64,000 nt of DNA from Pseudolabrys taiwanensis (GCF_003367395.1 NZ_CP031417.1:3596001-3660000), one strand, 5' to 3'; shown: positions 47,624-55,693, numbered from the stretch's first letter. The notes: a model not told the origin generated them from the letters alone. Translations and numbers: made by a program.

Positions 47624-48109
47624 TTAATCCCAATCGCCATAAGGCCCGGTGGGATCGACGAGCGATTGCAGCCGCATCGCCGCAGCGCGGGCAAACAATA
47701 ACATCATCGCCTTGCGCGTCGCCGCCGGCAGCTTGTGCTCCGGCGCTTCGCATTTGAAGTCCGCTCCAAAGGCATCCGCCACGATCAGCCCGGTGTCGGC
47801 CGGGAAGATCTCGCACGGCACCTCGAGCGAGGTGGCGAAGAACAGCCGATCGCAGTGCAGCCGGTAATCCGGCCACTTCTGATCGGCGCGAAAATCGGCG
47901 ATCGACGATTTGATTTCGACGATCCAAATCTGGCCGCCGCCATCGAGCGCCACCAGATCGGCGCGCCGGCCGGACGGCAGTGGCAGTTCGCTCACCACGC
48001 AGAAACCGTGTGCATGCAGCAGCCGCGCCGTGCCGCGCGCGACGGCAAGCGCGGTCTCCGACTGGCGGCCGTCGACGGGTAGTTCCAGTTTCTGCGCGGG
48101 CAGGCTCAT
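47624..48109 (-). CDS. mmcB: MmcB-family DNA repair protein
   Basis: 161 residues. A PD-(D/E)XK-like core is visible: LPSGRRADLVALDGGGQIWI then VEIKSSIADFRADQKWPDYR, matching MmcB, a mismatch-cleavage-type protein of the alphaproteobacterial SOS response (with ImuABC in Caulobacter). The remaining part, DRLFFATSLEVPCEIFPADT, is also typical. No LexA box was identified in front. Same strand as mtnA, 18 bases downstream of it. Confidence 0.85.
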   Translation of the reverse strand: MSLPAQKLELPVDGRQSETALAVARGTARLLHAHGFCVVSELPLPSGRRADLVALDGGGQIWIVEIKSSIADFRADQKWPDYRLHCDRLFFATSLEVPCEIFPADTGLIVADAFGADFKCEAPEHKLPAATRKAMMLLFARAAAMRLQSLVDPTGPYGDWD

Positions 48110-48127
48110 GCCGGAAGTCTAGCCAAC

Positions 48128-49222
48128 TTACGCCCGCTCGGGAAAGGCCGCCTTCAGCGCCGCGCGCTCGGCCTTGAGCACGCCGCGCTCGGTGATCAAG
48201 CCGGTGACGAGCCGCGCCGGCGTGACGTCGAAGGCATAGTTCGCCACATCCGACCCGTCCGGCACGATCTGCACCGTCTCGATGCGCCCGTCCTTTGTCT
48301 TGCCGGTCATCATCGCGACCTCTTCCGGGCCACGCTGCTCAATCGGGATTTCGGCGACGCCGTCGCTGACGGTGAAGTCGATGGTCGGCGACGGCAGCGC
48401 CACATAGAACGGCACGTTGTTGTCGCGGGCGGCGAGCGCCTTGAGATAAGTGCCGATCTTATTGCAGACATCGCCTTGCGCGGTGACGCGGTCGGTCCCG
48501 ACGATGACGAGATCGACCATGCCGTGCTGCATCAGATGGCCGCCGGTGTTGTCGGGTATGACCGTGTGCGGCACGCCGTGCTTGTTGAGCTCCCACGCCG
48601 TCAGCGAGGCGCCCTGATTGCGCGGCCGGGTTTCGTCGGCGAAGACGTGGATCGGCAGGCCCTTGTCATGCGCCATGTAGATCGGCGCCGTCGCCGTGCC
48701 CCAATCGACCGTTGCCAGCCAACCGGCATTGCAGTGCGTCAGCACATTGACGCGCTCGCCGTTCTTTTTGCGCGCCGCGATGCCCTCGATCAGCTTGAGG
48801 CCGTTGCGGCCGATGCCCTGATTGATGGCCACGTCTTCCTCGGCGATCTCGTTGGCGCGCTTGAGCGCCGCCGCGGCGCGCTCGGCGCGCGGGCGATTGC
48901 GCACCACCGCCATCACCTCGTCGAGCGCCCATTTCAGATTGATCGCCGTCGGCCGCGTCGCATGCAGCACGGCATAAGCGCGCTCCAGCGCCTCGTCGGA
49001 GGCGTCGGCCTTGAGCGCCAGCCACATCCCGTAGGCCGCGGCCGCACCGATGAGCGGCGCGCCGCGCACCTGCATCGACTTGATCGCGTGGGCGGCCTCC
49101 TCGAGCGTCGCGACGCGCGTCGTAACGAAGCGATGCGGCAATTGCGTCTGATCGATGATGCCGACGGCGTCACCATCGCCTTCCACCCAGATCGTGCGTG
49201 TCGGTTTTCCGTCGATTTTCAT
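48128..49222 (-). CDS. mtnA: S-methyl-5-thioribose-1-phosphate isomerase
   Basis: 364 residues. MtnA/eIF2B-like fold: [40 protein letters not shown] (catalytic cysteine), [20 protein letters not shown] and [20 protein letters not shown] with the catalytic aspartate. It converts methylthioribose-1-phosphate to methylthioribulose-1-phosphate in methionine salvage. The related ribose-1,5-bisphosphate isomerase activity is a formal alternative given the AMP-phosphorylase-like gene elsewhere in the window. Confidence 0.92.
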   Translation of the reverse strand: MKIDGKPTRTIWVEGDGDAVGIIDQTQLPHRFVTTRVATLEEAAHAIKSMQVRGAPLIGAAAAYGMWLALKADASDEALERAYAVLHATRPTAINLKWALDEVMAVVRNRPRAERAAAALKRANEIAEEDVAINQGIGRNGLKLIEGIAARKKNGERVNVLTHCNAGWLATVDWGTATAPIYMAHDKGLPIHVFADETRPRNQGASLTAWELNKHGVPHTVIPDNTGGHLMQHGMVDLVIVGTDRVTAQGDVCNKIGTYLKALAARDNNVPFYVALPSPTIDFTVSDGVAEIPIEQRGPEEVAMMTGKTKDGRIETVQIVPDGSDVANYAFDVTPARLVTGLITERGVLKAERAALKAAFPERA

Positions 49223-49312
49223 AAAACCGATTTAGCCCGTTTTCGTTAGCTTGTCGTCCCCTTGCCTGCGGGCGCGCTTTACCGCATTGTCACCCGTCGC
49301 CGGAGGTCACGC

Positions 49313-50158
49313 ATGGCCATCGACTACGAAGTCGAATACGACAACCGCGCGCGGGTGCCCGAGCATCCGGAGATCTTCGCGCGCTGGTTCCGCGAGGGTG
49401 AAGCCTACCGCAACGCTTCGCCCAAGCTCGAGCGGCTTTCCTACGGCCCGTCCACGCGACAAACGCTCGATCTGTTTCCCGCCGCGAACGACGGGCCGAC
49501 CACGCCGCTGATGCTGTTCATTCACGGCGGCTGGTGGCGCTCGCTCGAGCCCGACCAGTTCAGCCAGATGGCCAAGGGCGCGAACGCGCATGGCGTGACG
49601 GTCGCGGTCATCGGTTACGAGCTGTGCCCCAGCTGCTCCCTCGCCGACATCATCGGTCAGGTTCGTGCCGCATGTCTTTATCTCTGGCGCAAGCGGCGGC
49701 AACGCTTCCTCGCCGTCGGTCATTCCGCGGGCGCGCATCTCGCCGCGTGCATGCTGGCGACCGAATGGAAGACGCTCGACCCAACGGCGCCCAACGATCT
49801 CGTGCCCGCCGCTTACGCGATCTCCGGCGTGTTCGATCTTGCACCGCTGACGCAGATCTCGGTCAATGCCGATCTCAAGCTGACCGAAACGACCGCGCAC
49901 GAACTGTCGCCGATCTATTGGCGAGTCCCGGCCGGGCGCGTGCTGGACGCCGTTGTCGGCGGCCTTGAATCGAGCGAGTTCCTGCGCCAAAGCAAAACGA
50001 TCGCCGAGGCCTGGCGGCAAGATATGGTTCAGACACGTTACGAAGAGATCGCGGGCAAGAACCATTTCGACGTCATCGATCCACTTGCCGACCCGACCAG
50101 CGCGATGACCCAGCGCGTGGTCGAGTTGGCGCGCCAGGTGCAAGGCATTGCGCTTTAG
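49313..50158 (+). CDS. Alpha/beta hydrolase, kynurenine-formamidase-like
   Basis: 281 residues from the ATG at 49313, which begins MAIDYEVEYDNRARVPEHPE as in the family; a longer frame from 49262 lacks support. Oxyanion motif FIHGGWWRSLEPDQF, nucleophile elbow VGHSAGAHLAACML and a C-terminal KNHFDVIDPLAD with the catalytic histidine. Related to arylformamidases and esterases; substrate unknown. Confidence 0.85.
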   Translation: MAIDYEVEYDNRARVPEHPEIFARWFREGEAYRNASPKLERLSYGPSTRQTLDLFPAANDGPTTPLMLFIHGGWWRSLEPDQFSQMAKGANAHGVTVAVIGYELCPSCSLADIIGQVRAACLYLWRKRRQRFLAVGHSAGAHLAACMLATEWKTLDPTAPNDLVPAAYAISGVFDLAPLTQISVNADLKLTETTAHELSPIYWRVPAGRVLDAVVGGLESSEFLRQSKTIAEAWRQDMVQTRYEEIAGKNHFDVIDPLADPTSAMTQRVVELARQVQGIAL

Positions 50159-50159
50159 T

Positions 50160-50192
50160 TCGTCCGCTCGTTCCCGCTTGCGCGGGAATGAG
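50160..50192. repeat. Short hairpin repeat
   Basis: GTTCCCGCTTGCGCGGGAAT forms a short hairpin between convergent genes; minimal copy of the dispersed family. Confidence 0.6.
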
Positions 50193-50209
50193 CGGAGACC
50201 GATGCCCGC

Positions 50210-50980
50210 TTAGAACCAGTATTTCAAGGCGAAGTAGCCGGTGAGGCTGGCGCCGGTGACGACGACGGCGACGCGCATCACCGCGCGCGGCATGATGCGC
50301 GCGAGCCACGCCCCGGCGAAGCCGCCGGCGACCGTGCCGGCCGCGAGCGCCAAGGTCTGCGGCCACATGATCTGTCCTTGAAACGCGAAGATCGCGGCGG
50401 CCGTGGCATTGTTGACCGTGCCGACCAGATTCTTGGCGACGTTGGCGGCGCGATAATTGCCGCGCGTCGCGATCGACATCACGCCGAGGATGAGCACCCC
50501 GACCCCGGCGCCGAAATAACCGCCATAGAGCGACACCGGCAAAAGCATCTTGAGATTGGTGACGCTGAAGTCGATGGTCTTGCCGCGCTTTTGCGCGCGC
50601 GCATGCAGCCAGTTGCCGATGGGCTCGGCGACGGCGCACATCAGCGTGGCGAAGCCGAGCAGGATCGGCACGAGCACCGCGAACGTGTGCTGCGGCGTGA
50701 TCAGCAGCAGGCCGGCCCCCACGGCCGCGCCCAGCATCGACGCGATCAGCATGCCGACGAAGGCGCGGTTGACCGGCGGCAGTTGCTTGCGATCCGCCAA
50801 GGTCGCGATGAGGATGCCGGGAAACGACGCAGCGAGATTGCAGGTTGTCGCCGTGACCGGCGGCAGGCCCGCGGCGAGCAAAGCCGGATAGGTCACCACC
50901 GCCGCGCCGCCGACCATCGACGACAACATGCCGCCGCCAATGCCGGCGAGGGCGAGCATGAGGAAGGAGTGGAGGGTCAT
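50210..50980 (-). CDS. TauE/SafE family anion permease
   Basis: 256 residues from the ATG at 50980 (MTLHSFLMLALAGIGGGMLS); the longer frame enters an intergenic repeat. About eight helices in two repeats, with FSG-like GGAAVVTYPALLAAGLPPVTA and YGGYFGAGVGVLILGVMS, the internal repeats of TauE/SafE. These export or import sulfite, sulfoacetate and related anions. Confidence 0.85.
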   Translation of the reverse strand: MTLHSFLMLALAGIGGGMLSSMVGGAAVVTYPALLAAGLPPVTATTCNLAASFPGILIATLADRKQLPPVNRAFVGMLIASMLGAAVGAGLLLITPQHTFAVLVPILLGFATLMCAVAEPIGNWLHARAQKRGKTIDFSVTNLKMLLPVSLYGGYFGAGVGVLILGVMSIATRGNYRAANVAKNLVGTVNNATAAAIFAFQGQIMWPQTLALAAGTVAGGFAGAWLARIMPRAVMRVAVVVTGASLTGYFALKYWF

Positions 50981-50987
50981 GTGCTTG

Positions 50988-51149
50988 TCATTGCCGGGCC
51001 GCCGCGCAGCGGCGTGACCCGGCAATCCATGATGAAGCGCCACACCGACTGCTGATGTAAGGCCCTTCGGCGCTGAGCCCCATCATGGATGCGCGGGTCA
51101 AGTTTACAGCCGGGCCGGCCAAAGGCCGGACCCGGTTGCCCGCGCATGA
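50988..51149. repeat. Intergenic palindromic repeat
   Basis: CATTGCCGGGCCGCCGCGCA, GTGACCCGGCAATCCATGAT, then CATCATGGATGCGCGGGTCA and CCCGGTTGCCCGCGCATGAC. Same plan as 53160-53274. Confidence 0.75.
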
Positions 51150-51177
51150 CGCTGAGTGTGTGGCGATGACGGCTTCC

Positions 51178-52395
51178 TCAGAAAAACGCCTGGATGCCGG
51201 TCTGCGCGCGGCCGAGGATCAGCGCGTGGATGTCGTGCGTGCCCTCGTAGGTGTTCACCGTCTCGAGGTTGGCGACGACGCGCATCACATGGAATTCCTC
51301 CGAGATGCCGTTGCCGCCGTGCATGTCGCGGGCCATGCGCGCGATGTCGAGCGCCTTGCCGCAGTTGTTGCGCTTCATCAGCGAGATCGACGGCGGCGCG
51401 GCCTGGCCGTTCTCCAGCATGCGGCCGAGACGCAGCGCGCCCTGCAGGCCGAGCGCGATCTCGGTCTGCATGTCGGCGAGCTTCTTCTGGATCAGCTGGT
51501 TGGCGGCGAGCGGCCGGTTGAACTGCTTGCGGTCGAGCGTGTACTGGCGCGCGCGGTGCCAGCAGAACTCGGCCGCGCCCATGGCGCCCCAGGCGATGCC
51601 GTAGCGGGCGTTGTTGAGGCAGCCGAACGGACCCGCGAGGCCCTTGGCGTTCGGCAGCAGGTTCTCTTCCGGCACGACGCAATCGGCCAGCACGATCTCG
51701 CCGGTGATCGAGGCGCGGAGCGAAAGCTTGCCTTCGATCTTCGGCGTCGAGAAGCCCTTCATGCCGCGCTCGACGATGAAGCCGCGGATGACGCCATCGA
51801 GCTTGGCCCACACCACCGCGACGTCGGCGACCGGCGAATTCGAGATCCAGGTCTTGGCGCCGTTGAGCTTGTAGCCGCCGTCGACCTTCTCGGCGCGGGT
51901 GATCATCGAGCCCGGGTCGGAGCCGTGGTCGGGCTCGGTCAGGCCGAAGCAGCCGATGAACTCGCCGGAGGCGAGCTTCGGCAGGTACTTCATGCGCTGC
52001 GCTTCCGAGCCGTAGGCGTAGATCGGATACATCACCAGCGACGACTGCACCGACATCGCCGAGCGATAGCCGCTATCGACCTTCTCGACCTCGCGCGCGA
52101 TCAGGCCGTAAGCGACATAGCCGAGACCGGCGCCGCCGTAGGTCTCCGGAATGGTCGGGCCGAGCAGACCGAGCTTGCCCATCTCGCGCATCATGTCGGG
52201 GTCGTACTTCTCGTCGGAGTACGCCTTGATGACGCGCGGCATCAGGTAGTCTTCGGCGAACCCCTTGGCGGTGTCGCGCACCATGCGCTCTTCCTCGGTG
52301 AGCTCGAATTCGAGCCCGAGCGGGTCCTCCCAATTGAAGTCCTTATCCTTCAGGATCGGGGGCTTGCCTTCGCGCTTCTCGGCGGCTTGCGACAT
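51178..52395 (-). CDS. gcdH: Glutaryl-CoA dehydrogenase (acyl-CoA dehydrogenase family)
   Basis: 405 residues from the second of two adjacent ATGs, with AGGAGA at good spacing; the longer frame adds 18 non-conserved residues. Features specific for Gcd[39 protein letters not shown], the tail [20 protein letters not shown] (catalytic glutamate) and RAQTGIQAF. It oxidises and decarboxylates glutaryl-CoA to crotonyl-CoA using an electron-transfer flavoprotein, serving lysine, tryptophan or benzoate degradation. Confidence 0.93.
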   Translation of the reverse strand: MSQAAEKREGKPPILKDKDFNWEDPLGLEFELTEEERMVRDTAKGFAEDYLMPRVIKAYSDEKYDPDMMREMGKLGLLGPTIPETYGGAGLGYVAYGLIAREVEKVDSGYRSAMSVQSSLVMYPIYAYGSEAQRMKYLPKLASGEFIGCFGLTEPDHGSDPGSMITRAEKVDGGYKLNGAKTWISNSPVADVAVVWAKLDGVIRGFIVERGMKGFSTPKIEGKLSLRASITGEIVLADCVVPEENLLPNAKGLAGPFGCLNNARYGIAWGAMGAAEFCWHRARQYTLDRKQFNRPLAANQLIQKKLADMQTEIALGLQGALRLGRMLENGQAAPPSISLMKRNNCGKALDIARMARDMHGGNGISEEFHVMRVVANLETVNTYEGTHDIHALILGRAQTGIQAFF

Positions 52396-52564
52396 CATTC
52401 TCTCCTCGCTGAACGCTAGGTGATTATAGACCCGCGCGGGGCCGGGCAAGAGTGGGAAGACGCATGGTTCCCGGCGCCGGGCGGCACCCCTGCATGGCCC
52501 GGTTGCAGTGAACTTTGGTTACGCCTCGTGGGGCGCGACACGCGGCTAGCTCGGACACTCTGCT

Positions 52565-52666
52565 GTCATGCCCGCGAAAGCGGGCATCCAGTACGCCGCA
52601 GCCTATCGATAGGGCACGGCGTACTGGATCCCGGGTCTCGCGCTGACGCGCTCGCCGGGGATGACA
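52565..52666. repeat. Composite intergenic inverted repeat
   Basis: CATGCCCGCGAAAGCGGGCA, CCAGTACGCCGCAGCCTATC, GGCGTACTGGATCCCGGGTC and CTCGCCGGGGATGACAG; a further copy of the 13169/44459 element. Confidence 0.8.
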
Positions 52667-53159
52667 GAGAGCCAAAGCTCCGCCGCCCGTGTTCTTTGGC
52701 GGGCGCCGGGTACGCCCTCATTCCCCCTACCCTCTCAAATGAGAGGGAGACGGCGCGCCGAGCGGCGCGACGTTGGTCGTAAGACCGCGCTTCGTTGCCG
52801 AAGCACGGGCGCCTCTCGGCGCGCCATCGCGGCGTCTTCCAACGGCGGGCCGCGCTTTCAACGGAGGCCCATCGCAAGTGGTGTGGGTCCTCGGTGTCAG
52901 CGAGCTCCTCGCAGGGGGTCTTAGTGCCCCCGGGCGGTGGCCGCCGCCGCTCGAGCGTCAGGAGATGCGTTCGTCTCCCGACCCGCGAGCGCCGCATCCG
53001 GCTCCGCCAACATGACGCCTCATGACAGCGCCCTCAAGCGAACCGGATGCAAGGACTATATTCTATAAGGGAATATAGAGCAAGAGGAAATAGGAATATT
53101 TTGATGCAGCCGCCTAGCGACGCCGGGATGCACTGAACGCACGCCCGAAGCCTAGTTCC

Positions 53160-53274
53160 GTCATTGCCGGGCTTGACCCGGCAATCCATGAGGCGGCCCT
53201 CACAGGCAGAGCAAACGTAAGGCACTCATTCGTGGAACGTCATCATGGATGCCCGGGTCAAGCCCGGGCATGAC
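53160..53274. repeat. Intergenic palindromic repeat
   Basis: CATTGCCGGGCTTGACCCGG with AATCCATGAGG, and CATCATGGATGCCCGGGTCA with AGCCCGGGCATGACG; long inverted repeat similar to 50988-51149. Confidence 0.75.
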
Positions 53275-53444
53275 GCCTTGCTTGTGGCATCGCCGCGCAC
53301 GATGAAGCGCCCCTCATCCGCCCGCGCTAATGCGCTGGCGCCCTCTCCCCGTGAAGAACGCGGAGAGGGAAAGAGAAGCGAACGGCTCACCCCACCCGTC
53401 GCGCTACCGCGCGCCACCCTCCCCTTTCAGGGGACGGATAAGAA

Positions 53445-53481
53445 AGCAAAACAAAACCCCGCCGGCGTGATGCCGACGGGG
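53445..53481 (-). terminator. Rho-independent terminator of the HU gene
   Basis: On the minus strand: hairpin arms CCCCGTCGGC and GCCGGCGGGG followed by TTTTGTTTTG, 33 bases after the HU stop. Confidence 0.88.
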
Positions 53482-53513
53482 CTTGGGTACGCAAAAACTG
53501 AATGAAGGAGCGA

Positions 53514-53828
53514 TTAGATCGCTTCCTTGAGATCCTTGGCGGCGCGGAACGCGACCTTCTTCGACGCCTTGATCTTGATCGCTTCGCCGGTGGCCGGGTT
53601 GCGGCCCATGCGGGCGGCGCGCTTGCGCACCTGCAGGATGCCGAGACCGGCGATCTTCACCCGCTCGCCCTTCTTGAGGTGCTTGGTGATCATCGTGATC
53701 AGGTTGTCCATGATCTCGAGGCCCTGCTTCTTGGTGAGCTGGTGGGTCTCCGAGAGCGCGGCGGCCAGATGACGGGTCGTGACCGGCTTGGCGGCTTTCG
53801 GCTTGGTTGAGGCGGCAGCTTTTGCCAT
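53514..53828 (-). CDS. HU-family DNA-binding protein
   Basis: 104 residues from the ATG at 53828, with AAGGAG in front. An Ala/Lys-rich N-terminal tail (MAKAAASTKPKAAKPVTTRH) of about 20 residues precedes an HU/IHF domain: ITKHLKKGERVKIAGLGILQ and the beta-arm RKRAARMGRNPATGEAIKIK with the proline-containing tip. The tail resembles the histone-like extensions of some alphaproteobacterial HU proteins. Nucleoid architecture; monocistronic with its own terminator. Confidence 0.92.
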   Translation of the reverse strand: MAKAAASTKPKAAKPVTTRHLAAALSETHQLTKKQGLEIMDNLITMITKHLKKGERVKIAGLGILQVRKRAARMGRNPATGEAIKIKASKKVAFRAAKDLKEAI

Positions 53829-54135
53829 TGCAGTAAACTCCTTGAGCGCACCATGCGCGTAGAGAGCCCGAAGCACTACGAGATTCGCGTGGTCTTGCAA
53901 GCGTTTCCGCGCCCTAAATTCGGGACTTAACCACAGAAAGCAGACAAAAAGTGCGATTCGGCGGGCATTTTTGGCCCCTCGCCTGAGCTTGATACCGCTT
54001 TCGGCCTTGTAAACCGGGCCGAATCGGCACCTCGCCGACGGGCGCGACACGCTGCGCCGGCTCCCGCCGCGCCCGCGTGCCAAGCCCAAGAGCCGACATT
54101 GCCGCTGGCCGGAGATTCGTTTATCTAGGCGGCAC

Positions 54136-54212
54136 GCGCCCGTAGCTCAGCTGGATAGAGCGTTGCCCTCCGAAGGCAAAGGTCGGACGTTCGAATCGTC
54201 TCGGGCGCGCCA
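54136..54212 (+). tRNA. tRNA-Arg(CCG)
   Basis: Complete cloverleaf: acceptor GCGCCCG/CGGGCGC, D-arm GCTC...GAGC with AGCTGGATA loop, anticodon stem TTGCC/GGCAA with loop CTCCGAA (anticodon CCG, reads CGG), 5-nt variable loop, T-arm with TTCGAAT loop, discriminator G and encoded CCA. Confidence 0.97.
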
Positions 54213-54581
54213 TTTCCAACAAAATCACACCGGTGGATCGTGAAGCGACAAAGCATGTCGCTTGCCGCGATGCATCGGCGCGGCATTGGCACCGTTGGCC
54301 GACGCCAGATTGACGCGGATCGGCCGGCCGGTGCCCGTCCTCTATCACCCAAGGGTTGCATCGCGCGCGGCAGCGAAAGCCGCGTCGGAACGGCGACAGC
54401 CATTCGGGCGTGACTTGACAGACATATCTGCACGACCCTAGCCTGTAGTTGCGCAATCAGGGGTAGTATCATCCAGCTGGAGGCGCGCTGACGTTACTGC
54501 AGCCGCTGACGGCAAACGATCCTTGATCCCTCGCGCATCGGTCCATCAACGATGAGGTGCATCGATAAGGAGTGGCAGTAA
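54213..54581. other. Intergenic region with nothing recognisable
   Basis: Minus-strand frames here run antisense through the tRNA and have the familiar pattern of tRNA-derived false ORFs. No hairpin terminator or promoter could be assigned beyond an AAGGAG ribosome site for the next small ORF. Confidence 0.5.
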
Positions 54582-54815
54582 ATGGCAGATGATGACCAAA
54601 AACTCCAAATGGAGTTGGTCAAGCAGATCGGCGAGAGGATGAGTATTCTCGCCAGGATGCAAGCCGACTTCATGAAGCAACTGGCGGAGAGGCAAAGCCT
54701 CATGGGCAGGATGTTTGCCGAAGCGTCCAGTCAATTCAAACGCGGAACCGAGCTTACTGAAAGGATGGCCGCCAGGTTAGCGGCCAGGATGGAACGCAAG
54801 CTCGGCAAAGCGTAA
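54582..54815 (+). CDS. Small helical hypothetical protein, 77 residues
   Basis: ATG preceded by ATAAGGAGTGGCAG, a good ribosome-binding site. The sequence is strongly amphipathic and Met/Arg-rich with heptad-like spacing (ERMSILARMQADFMKQLAER, then ERMAARLAARMERKLGKA), so a coiled coil is likely; no signal peptide or cysteine. No family recognised. The hairpin array starts right at its stop codon, so the array could be its 3' untranslated region. Confidence 0.55.
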   Translation: MADDDQKLQMELVKQIGERMSILARMQADFMKQLAERQSLMGRMFAEASSQFKRGTELTERMAARLAARMERKLGKA

Positions 54816-55080
54816 GCCGTCACTGCCTTTGTCCCAGCCGAAGGTGGTAGCGCGAGATATGATGGCGTTCTGTGTCTCTCGACGTCCCAGCCAGCGAGAG
54901 CCGCAAGCCATCGTCACGGAACAGGCCTCGCCGTTCCCAGCACGACGAAGCTGAGAGTCCGCTCCCAATCAGTCGTCCGTCCCAGCCGGACGACGCAGCA
55001 TTCCGCCTCACTGTCCCAGCAACGCGGGACGGGGTGCTCGGAACGAATGCGCTCCCGGTTCCCAGCACCGGGAACGACGC
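54815..55080. repeat. Array of six hairpins with constant loop TCCCAGC and variable stems
   Basis: The heptamer TCCCAGC occurs at 54832, 54885, 54935, 54980, 55014 and 55060 (spacing 53, 50, 45, 34, 46). In five cases it is the apical loop between complementary but unrelated arms: CCTTTG/CGAAGG (extends to about 14 pairs); CTCTCG/CGAGAG with an internal mismatch; GCCTCGCCGT/ACGACGAAGC (8 of 10); GTCGTCCG/CGGACGAC (8 of 8); CTCCCGGT/ACCGGGAA (7 plus). The copy at 55014 folds differently (GTCCC/GGGAC). Loop conserved with stems covarying is the mark of a structured RNA, not of REP elements, whose stems are conserved. Either strand could be transcribed. Confidence 0.75.
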
Positions 55081-55160
55081 AATTGGAATGGCAGGCTCCC
55101 GTCGTCCGGCCGGCGTTCGTGCAATAGGCCGAGGGGATGGGACATCGCCTGCATGAGTAT

Positions 55161-55439
55161 GCGCCCGTAGCTCAAGGGTAGAGAAGGTGGCCCGCGGTGA
55201 CGACCACGGCTCGAGATCTTTGCAGGTCGCGGACAAATTCGTCCGACACGTCAACCGGCTCGCTGGGAGCAGGCTCGTGGTCGGCAGGCAGCCTTTCGAC
55301 AACCGAAACTCAGCGCACGGTGCACCGGAGCCGGTTTTCGCGAAAGGTTCGAGCAAAGGGGTCGGCACCCGACGTCAACTTCCAGAGCAACGGCCTCCTA
55401 AGCCGTGGGTTGCGGGTTCGAGTCCCGTCGGGCGTACCA
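55161..55439 (+). tRNA. tRNA-Arg(CCU) split in the D-arm by a 204-nt insertion
   Basis: The 5' part (55161-55183) gives acceptor GCGCCCG, TA, and GCTCAAGGGTAGAG. The 3' part (55388-55439) gives anticodon stem ACGGC/GCCGT with loop CTCCTAA (anticodon CCU), variable loop GGGTT, T-arm GCGGG/CCCGT with TTCGAGT, acceptor CGGGCGT, A73 and encoded CCA. Joining them restores a full D-arm and a paired acceptor (only G1-U72 is a wobble). AGAG occurs at both junctions, so the exact break is ambiguous. The alternative, a contiguous tRNA from 55365, needs an A-C acceptor mismatch, a broken D-stem and loss of the D-loop GG. Function after splicing is unproven; it may be a pseudogene. Confidence 0.65.
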
Positions 55440-55451
55440 ATCGAAGCGTTG

Positions 55452-55474
55452 GGCCAGGACCAGCGTCCATGGCC
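55452..55474 (+). terminator. Hairpin after the split tRNA, weak terminator or leader structure
   Basis: GGCCAGGAC / GTCC-A-TGGCC with loop CAGC, nine pairs and one bulge, 12 bases after the encoded CCA and 50 bases before the peptide ATG. It lacks a proper U-run (CTTTCG follows), so it may act as tRNA 3' processing signal or as part of the peptide leader. Confidence 0.45.
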
Positions 55475-55524
55475 GAACGCCTTTCGTCTCACTGGAAAGT
55501 CGTGATCAGCAAACGAGGGACGTC

Positions 55525-55680
55525 ATGTCTGAAACAAAGACCGAAGTGAAGACCTCGGAATGCACTGAGAACAGCACCCCGGCCTACGAAAAGCCGGAAG
55601 TGAAGACGCTGAGCCAACGCGACATCGTGCAAGCCGTGAACAAAGGCTCGAAGTTCCCGGCACGCGGCTTCGCGGGATAA
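55525..55680 (+). CDS. Candidate RiPP precursor peptide, 51 residues
   Basis: ATG at 55525 with AACGAGGGA upstream. The N-terminal part is acidic and Thr/Glu-rich (MSETKTEVKTSECTENSTPA). The middle segment YEKPEVKTLSQRDIVQ recalls the YxxPxL leader motif that binds PqqD-like RRE proteins in lasso-peptide and related systems. The C-terminal AVNKGSKFPARGFAG would be the core. The only cysteine is in the leader, so thioether chemistry on the core is unlikely; Lys, Phe and Arg side chains are the obvious radical-SAM targets. It is the first gene of the cassette and is followed by a hairpin and then pqqD. Confidence 0.75.
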   Translation: MSETKTEVKTSECTENSTPAYEKPEVKTLSQRDIVQAVNKGSKFPARGFAG

Positions 55681-55693
55681 GCCACTCTTCGTG

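Larger units (their letters stand above)
52396..53513. other. Gene-poor 1.1-kb stretch of repeats
   Basis: No credible gene. It contains the composite repeat at 52565-52666, a stretch at about 52670-53010 that encodes a low-complexity Arg-rich frame on the minus strand (segment CEELADTEDPHHLRWASVES) which I believe is a dispersed intergenic sequence in Bradyrhizobium-type genomes, an AT-rich patch at 53053-53106 with the dyad CTATATTC...GAATATAG, the repeat at 53160-53274, and the HU terminator. Confidence 0.6.

Noticed and set aside
52566..52997. 143-codon minus-strand ORF
   Set aside because: Composed of repeat sequence and low-complexity Arg-rich peptide; better explained as dispersed intergenic repeat.
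54121..54472. Minus-strand ORFs across the tRNA-Arg(CCG) region
   Set aside because: They read antisense through the tRNA and end in the peptide pattern typical of false ORFs over tRNA genes.
54815..55080. CRISPR array
   Set aside because: Only 7 nt are constant and spacing is irregular; the rest are self-complementary arms. No cas genes.
55184..55387. tRNA insert as a standard group I intron
   Set aside because: Size (about 204 nt) would fit a compact group I intron, but the site is the D-arm, the upstream base is not U at any allowed junction ending in G, and I could not find the conserved core pairings. Left as unclassified.
55365..55439. Contiguous tRNA-Arg(CCU) starting at 55365
   Set aside because: Length is right, but the acceptor has an A-C mismatch, the D-stem does not pair and the D-loop GG is missing. 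The split form using 55161-55183 is clearly better.
55525..55680. Lasso peptide precursor
   Set aside because: The leader motif is similar, but there is no asparagine-synthetase-like cyclase or leader protease, and radical SAM enzymes are present instead.
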